From Clostridiaceae bacterium (GTDB lineage: Bacteria; Bacillota; Clostridia; Saccharofermentanales; UBA5734), in NCBI GenBank assembly GCA_012511525.1, contig JAAZFW010000389.1, positions 1 to 7,418 of the forward strand: 7,418 nucleotides of DNA. The letters are read 5' to 3'. A model generated the notes under the pieces. It searched no databases and was not told where the DNA came from. It was given only the letters and a program-made list of their open reading frames with translations. Shown here in pieces: positions 4,979-7,418 of the stretch (positions are counted from its first letter, which is position 1; the number at the start of each line of letters is the position of its first letter). The position numbers and the translations under genes are program-made.

Positions 4979-7418
4979 CCATGAAGCGACAAGATCTGAA
5001 CGACAACTGGATGCTGCGCGAAGCGCCGCTCGACTGCACGGCGGAACAAGCCAGCTGGATCAGCCGCCAGGAAACCGGCTGGCTTGAGAATCTGACCCTG
5101 CCCCTGGATGTTCACCAGCCCCTGATCGCGGCCGGCCGGATCAAGGATCCGGTCCTGGCTGACTACAGCGACGACGCGGCTTGGGTCGAGCAGCGTTCCT
5201 GGTGGTTCCGCCGCCAGATCCGACCTGAATCCGGCTGGGCGGACTGCGACACGGTCGAGCTCGTCATGGCGTCGCTTGACGTACACGCCGACATCTTTTT
5301 CAACGGCCGTTGGCTGGGCCACCATCCCAGCGCGCACGTGCCCTTTCACGCAGACATCCGCCCTTGGCTGCACGACGATGATAACGAGCTCTTGATTCGC
5401 CTGACCAGCGGCCTTGAATCGGTCCGCGATACCGATTTGGCCGAGCTGGATTTCGCCGTCTCGACCGAAGCTGGTAACGGCTGCCCGGAACGGGGCGACA
5501 AGCGGCGCGCGTTCGTGCGCAAACCGACGTATGTCTACGGCTGGGACTGGTGTCCGCGCATCGGCACCTGCGGCATCGTCAAACCGGTCTGGCTGGAGTA
5601 CCATCGATCGCTGGCGATCCGGGCCGTTTCGGTCGAAACACGCGAGATCCGGCATGGAGACGGCCACTGCGAAGCCGACCTGCATATCGAAGCCGAAATT
5701 GACAACCTCAATTTGCTGGCCACGGCTGACGCTGATGCCGCGGTCCGCGTCAGCTGCGGCGACGATGAGGCCATCGCCGTCCAGACCGATCTGCTGCTGC
5801 GATCCGGCACCAACCACATCGCGTTCGATCTGACCGTGCAGGACGCCCAAATCTGGTGGCCCAACGGGATGGGCGCTCAGCCGCTTTATACCGTGGCGGT
5901 CAATTTGAGCCATGGCGGAAGGACCATTGGATTCCCGCCGTTTAAGGCCGGCCTGCGCCTGATCCGGCTGGACACGAGCCGGCAGGAGGACCAGCGCCGC
6001 CGTTTCCGCCTGGTCGTCAACGGCGTGCCCATGTTCTGCAAGGGGGCAGACTGGATTCCGGCCGATTCGATCTACGCCCGCGTGACGCCGGAGAAGTATG
6101 CTGCGCTGATTCGCCAGGCGCAGCTGGCCCATATCAACATGCTGCGCATTTGGGGCGGCGGTCTGTACGAGCAGGAGGCCTTTTACGAAGCCTGCGACCG
6201 CGCCGGCATCCTGATCTGGCAGGACATGATGTTCGGCTGCGCCGCCTATCCGGATCACCGTGAGGATTTCCGTGCCCTGGTCTGGCGCGAATTCGACCAC
6301 CAGACCAAGCGGCTCAGAAACCACGCCTGCCTGGCCCTGTTTTGCGGCAACAACGAAAACCACTGGATCTATGGCCGCCGCCTGAAGGAGCGCCTGACAA
6401 AGGACCGGCAATACGGCCTATACACCGCCAACGCCATGCTGCCGGATATCCTTAGCAAGAACGCGCCCTGGATCCCCTATTGGAACAGCTCGCCCTACGG
6501 TGGGTCCGAGCCGAACGACCCGGCGGTGGGCGACATCCACTACTGGCACGAGGCCATGATGAACCCGGACATGCTCCGGCGCATCGACCCGTGCCAGTAT
6601 GACCGGATTGACGCCGCCTTCGTCTCCGAGTACGGCTACCCCGGACCGCCGGTCCGCCGCAGCATCGAGTGCTATTTCGACGGCCATCCGATCGACCGCT
6701 CCGGCAAGATCTGGAAAAGGCACACCAATACCTTCGAAAAGCTGACCGTCGAAGCCGGCATCCGCCGCCATTTCACAGACCGTCCGCTTGATTTGGACGG
6801 TTATCTCCTCTATGCCGGCCTGGTCCAGGGCCTGATGCTCGGCTACTCCCTGGAGGCGCTGCGCTTTAAAACGCGCTGTGCCGGCGCCCTGTTCTGGATG
6901 TACAACGACTGCTGGGGTGAAATCGGCTGGACGATCGTCGACAGCTTCGTCCGCCGCAAAATCGCCTACCACGCGGTTCGCCGGGCCCTGATGCCCGTGC
7001 GCTTGATCCTGCGCCGGCTGGATGGCCAGGTAGCGGTTGTGGGCTGCAACGACGGGCAGGTGCCGGTCAAGATGAGCCTCGAGACCGGCTGGATATCCTT
7101 TGACGGCCAGGAACGCCGGACCGTCAGGAAAATGGTTACGCTGCCGGCACAGTCCCGCGAGGAGCTGGCGCGCATCGAGCCGAATCAGCCGGAAACGGGC
7201 GGACTTTATGTGGCCTATCCCGGGGAGATAAGCGGCGAGGCGGCGGTCATCCCGGCTTTTTTGATCGATACACCCTACCGTGAGCTGGCCCTTTGCCCGC
7301 CCCGGGCGATGATCCTGGACGAACGCGATGACGGAGCGGACCGGCTGGTGACGGTTCAGGCCGAGACTTTTGTCGCGGCGGCCTGGCTCGATGCCGACCC
7401 GGACCTGGAGCTGGACGA
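4975..7418 (+). CDS. GH2 beta-mannosidase, 3' end cut by the window
   Basis: At least 814 codons are open to the right edge, so the gene is truncated only by the window. The product should remove non-reducing beta-1,4-linked mannose, for example from the Man-GlcNAc core of N-glycans or from manno-oligosaccharides. The order is typical of GH2 mannosidases: an N-terminal jelly-roll sugar-binding domain (DLNDNWMLRE near residue 7 and a WWFRR segment), the YGWDWCPRIGTCG signature with WDW at 190-192, an immunoglobulin-like domain, then the TIM barrel beginning near FCKGADWIPAD. RIWGGG starts at residue 391 and WQDMMFGCAAYP at 415. The acid/base is Glu461 in FCGNNEN and the nucleophile Glu552 in FVSEYGYP, almost the same numbering as the characterised Bacteroides BtMan2A enzyme. 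Family members are usually about 820-900 residues, so little is missing. No signal peptide is visible, which suggests a cytoplasmic enzyme. The start is 4975 (overlapping the sialidase stop by 4 bp) or 4981 (MKRQDL, equally typical of the family). Confidence 0.95.
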   Translation, partial: MTMKRQDLNDNWMLREAPLDCTAEQASWISRQETGWLENLTLPLDVHQPLIAAGRIKDPVLADYSDDAAWVEQRSWWFRRQIRPESGWADCDTVELVMASLDVHADIFFNGRWLGHHPSAHVPFHADIRPWLHDDDNELLIRLTSGLESVRDTDLAELDFAVSTEAGNGCPERGDKRRAFVRKPTYVYGWDWCPRIGTCGIVKPVWLEYHRSLAIRAVSVETREIRHGDGHCEADLHIEAEIDNLNLLATADADAAVRVSCGDDEAIAVQTDLLLRSGTNHIAFDLTVQDAQIWWPNGMGAQPLYTVAVNLSHGGRTIGFPPFKAGLRLIRLDTSRQEDQRRRFRLVVNGVPMFCKGADWIPADSIYARVTPEKYAALIRQAQLAHINMLRIWGGGLYEQEAFYEACDRAGILIWQDMMFGCAAYPDHREDFRALVWREFDHQTKRLRNHACLALFCGNNENHWIYGRRLKERLTKDRQYGLYTANAMLPDILSKNAPWIPYWNSSPYGGSEPNDPAVGDIHYWHEAMMNPDMLRRIDPCQYDRIDAAFVSEYGYPGPPVRRSIECYFDGHPIDRSGKIWKRHTNTFEKLTVEAGIRRHFTDRPLDLDGYLLYAGLVQGLMLGYSLEALRFKTRCAGALFWMYNDCWGEIGWTIVDSFVRRKIAYHAVRRALMPVRLILRRLDGQVAVVGCNDGQVPVKMSLETGWISFDGQERRTVRKMVTLPAQSREELARIEPNQPETGGLYVAYPGEISGEAAVIPAFLIDTPYRELALCPPRAMILDERDDGADRLVTVQAETFVAAAWLDADPDLELD

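Noticed and set aside
4873..6411. A 512-codon minus-strand frame across the beta-mannosidase
   Set aside because: Long antisense frames are common in G+C-rich coding DNA. The plus strand encodes an unmistakable GH2 enzyme, and the antisense product lacks domain motifs.
1..7418. CRISPR array, tRNA, rRNA or long direct repeats
   Set aside because: No regularly spaced repeats, tRNA cloverleaf or rRNA-like conserved sequence was recognised by eye on either strand.

Overview
The window holds the 3' end of a group II intron, then five protein-coding genes: one unrecognised gene, one GNAT acetyltransferase on the minus strand, and a tightly packed plus-strand operon of three genes that runs off the right edge. 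Strong GGAGG/AGGAG-type ribosome sites, a bacterial-type intron and overlapping operon genes say bacterium. The genes downstream of the intron are G+C-rich, with stretches of the sialidase gene well above 70%, whereas the intron is visibly A+T-richer. I cannot name a lineage with confidence. A carbohydrate-using, host- or gut-associated or fermentative bacterium is a reasonable guess from the sialidase and beta-mannosidase, but no more than that.

Left edge (1 to about 432): the last 116 codons of the intron-encoded reverse transcriptase/maturase (maturase domain X), followed by a textbook 34-nt domain V and a domain VI with a bulged branch-point A. The intron ends within a few bases of the first ATG of the next gene. 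That gene (440-2188) is an unrecognised 582-residue product with no ribosome site of its own. Its frame stays open backwards through the intron end, so it may be the 3' exon of a larger interrupted gene.

Middle (2172-2844): a GNAT N-acetyltransferase on the minus strand, converging on the unknown gene with a 17-bp overlap and diverging from the operon across a 154-bp gap. A candidate promoter for each direction is visible in that gap.

Right (2845 to end): an operon of (i) a 359-residue squalene-cyclase/prenyltransferase-like alpha-toroid protein lacking a cyclase DXDD motif but carrying a Cys/His-rich pattern, (ii) a 359-residue GH33-type sialidase with every expected catalytic residue and four Asp-boxes, and (iii) a GH2 beta-mannosidase with both catalytic glutamates, cut off by the window edge. 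The genes overlap by 26 bp and 4 bp. The two hydrolases lack signal peptides and so probably act in the cytoplasm on imported oligosaccharides; sialic acid and Man-beta-1,4-GlcNAc occur together in N-glycans. The role of the toroid protein in this operon is the least explained part of the window.
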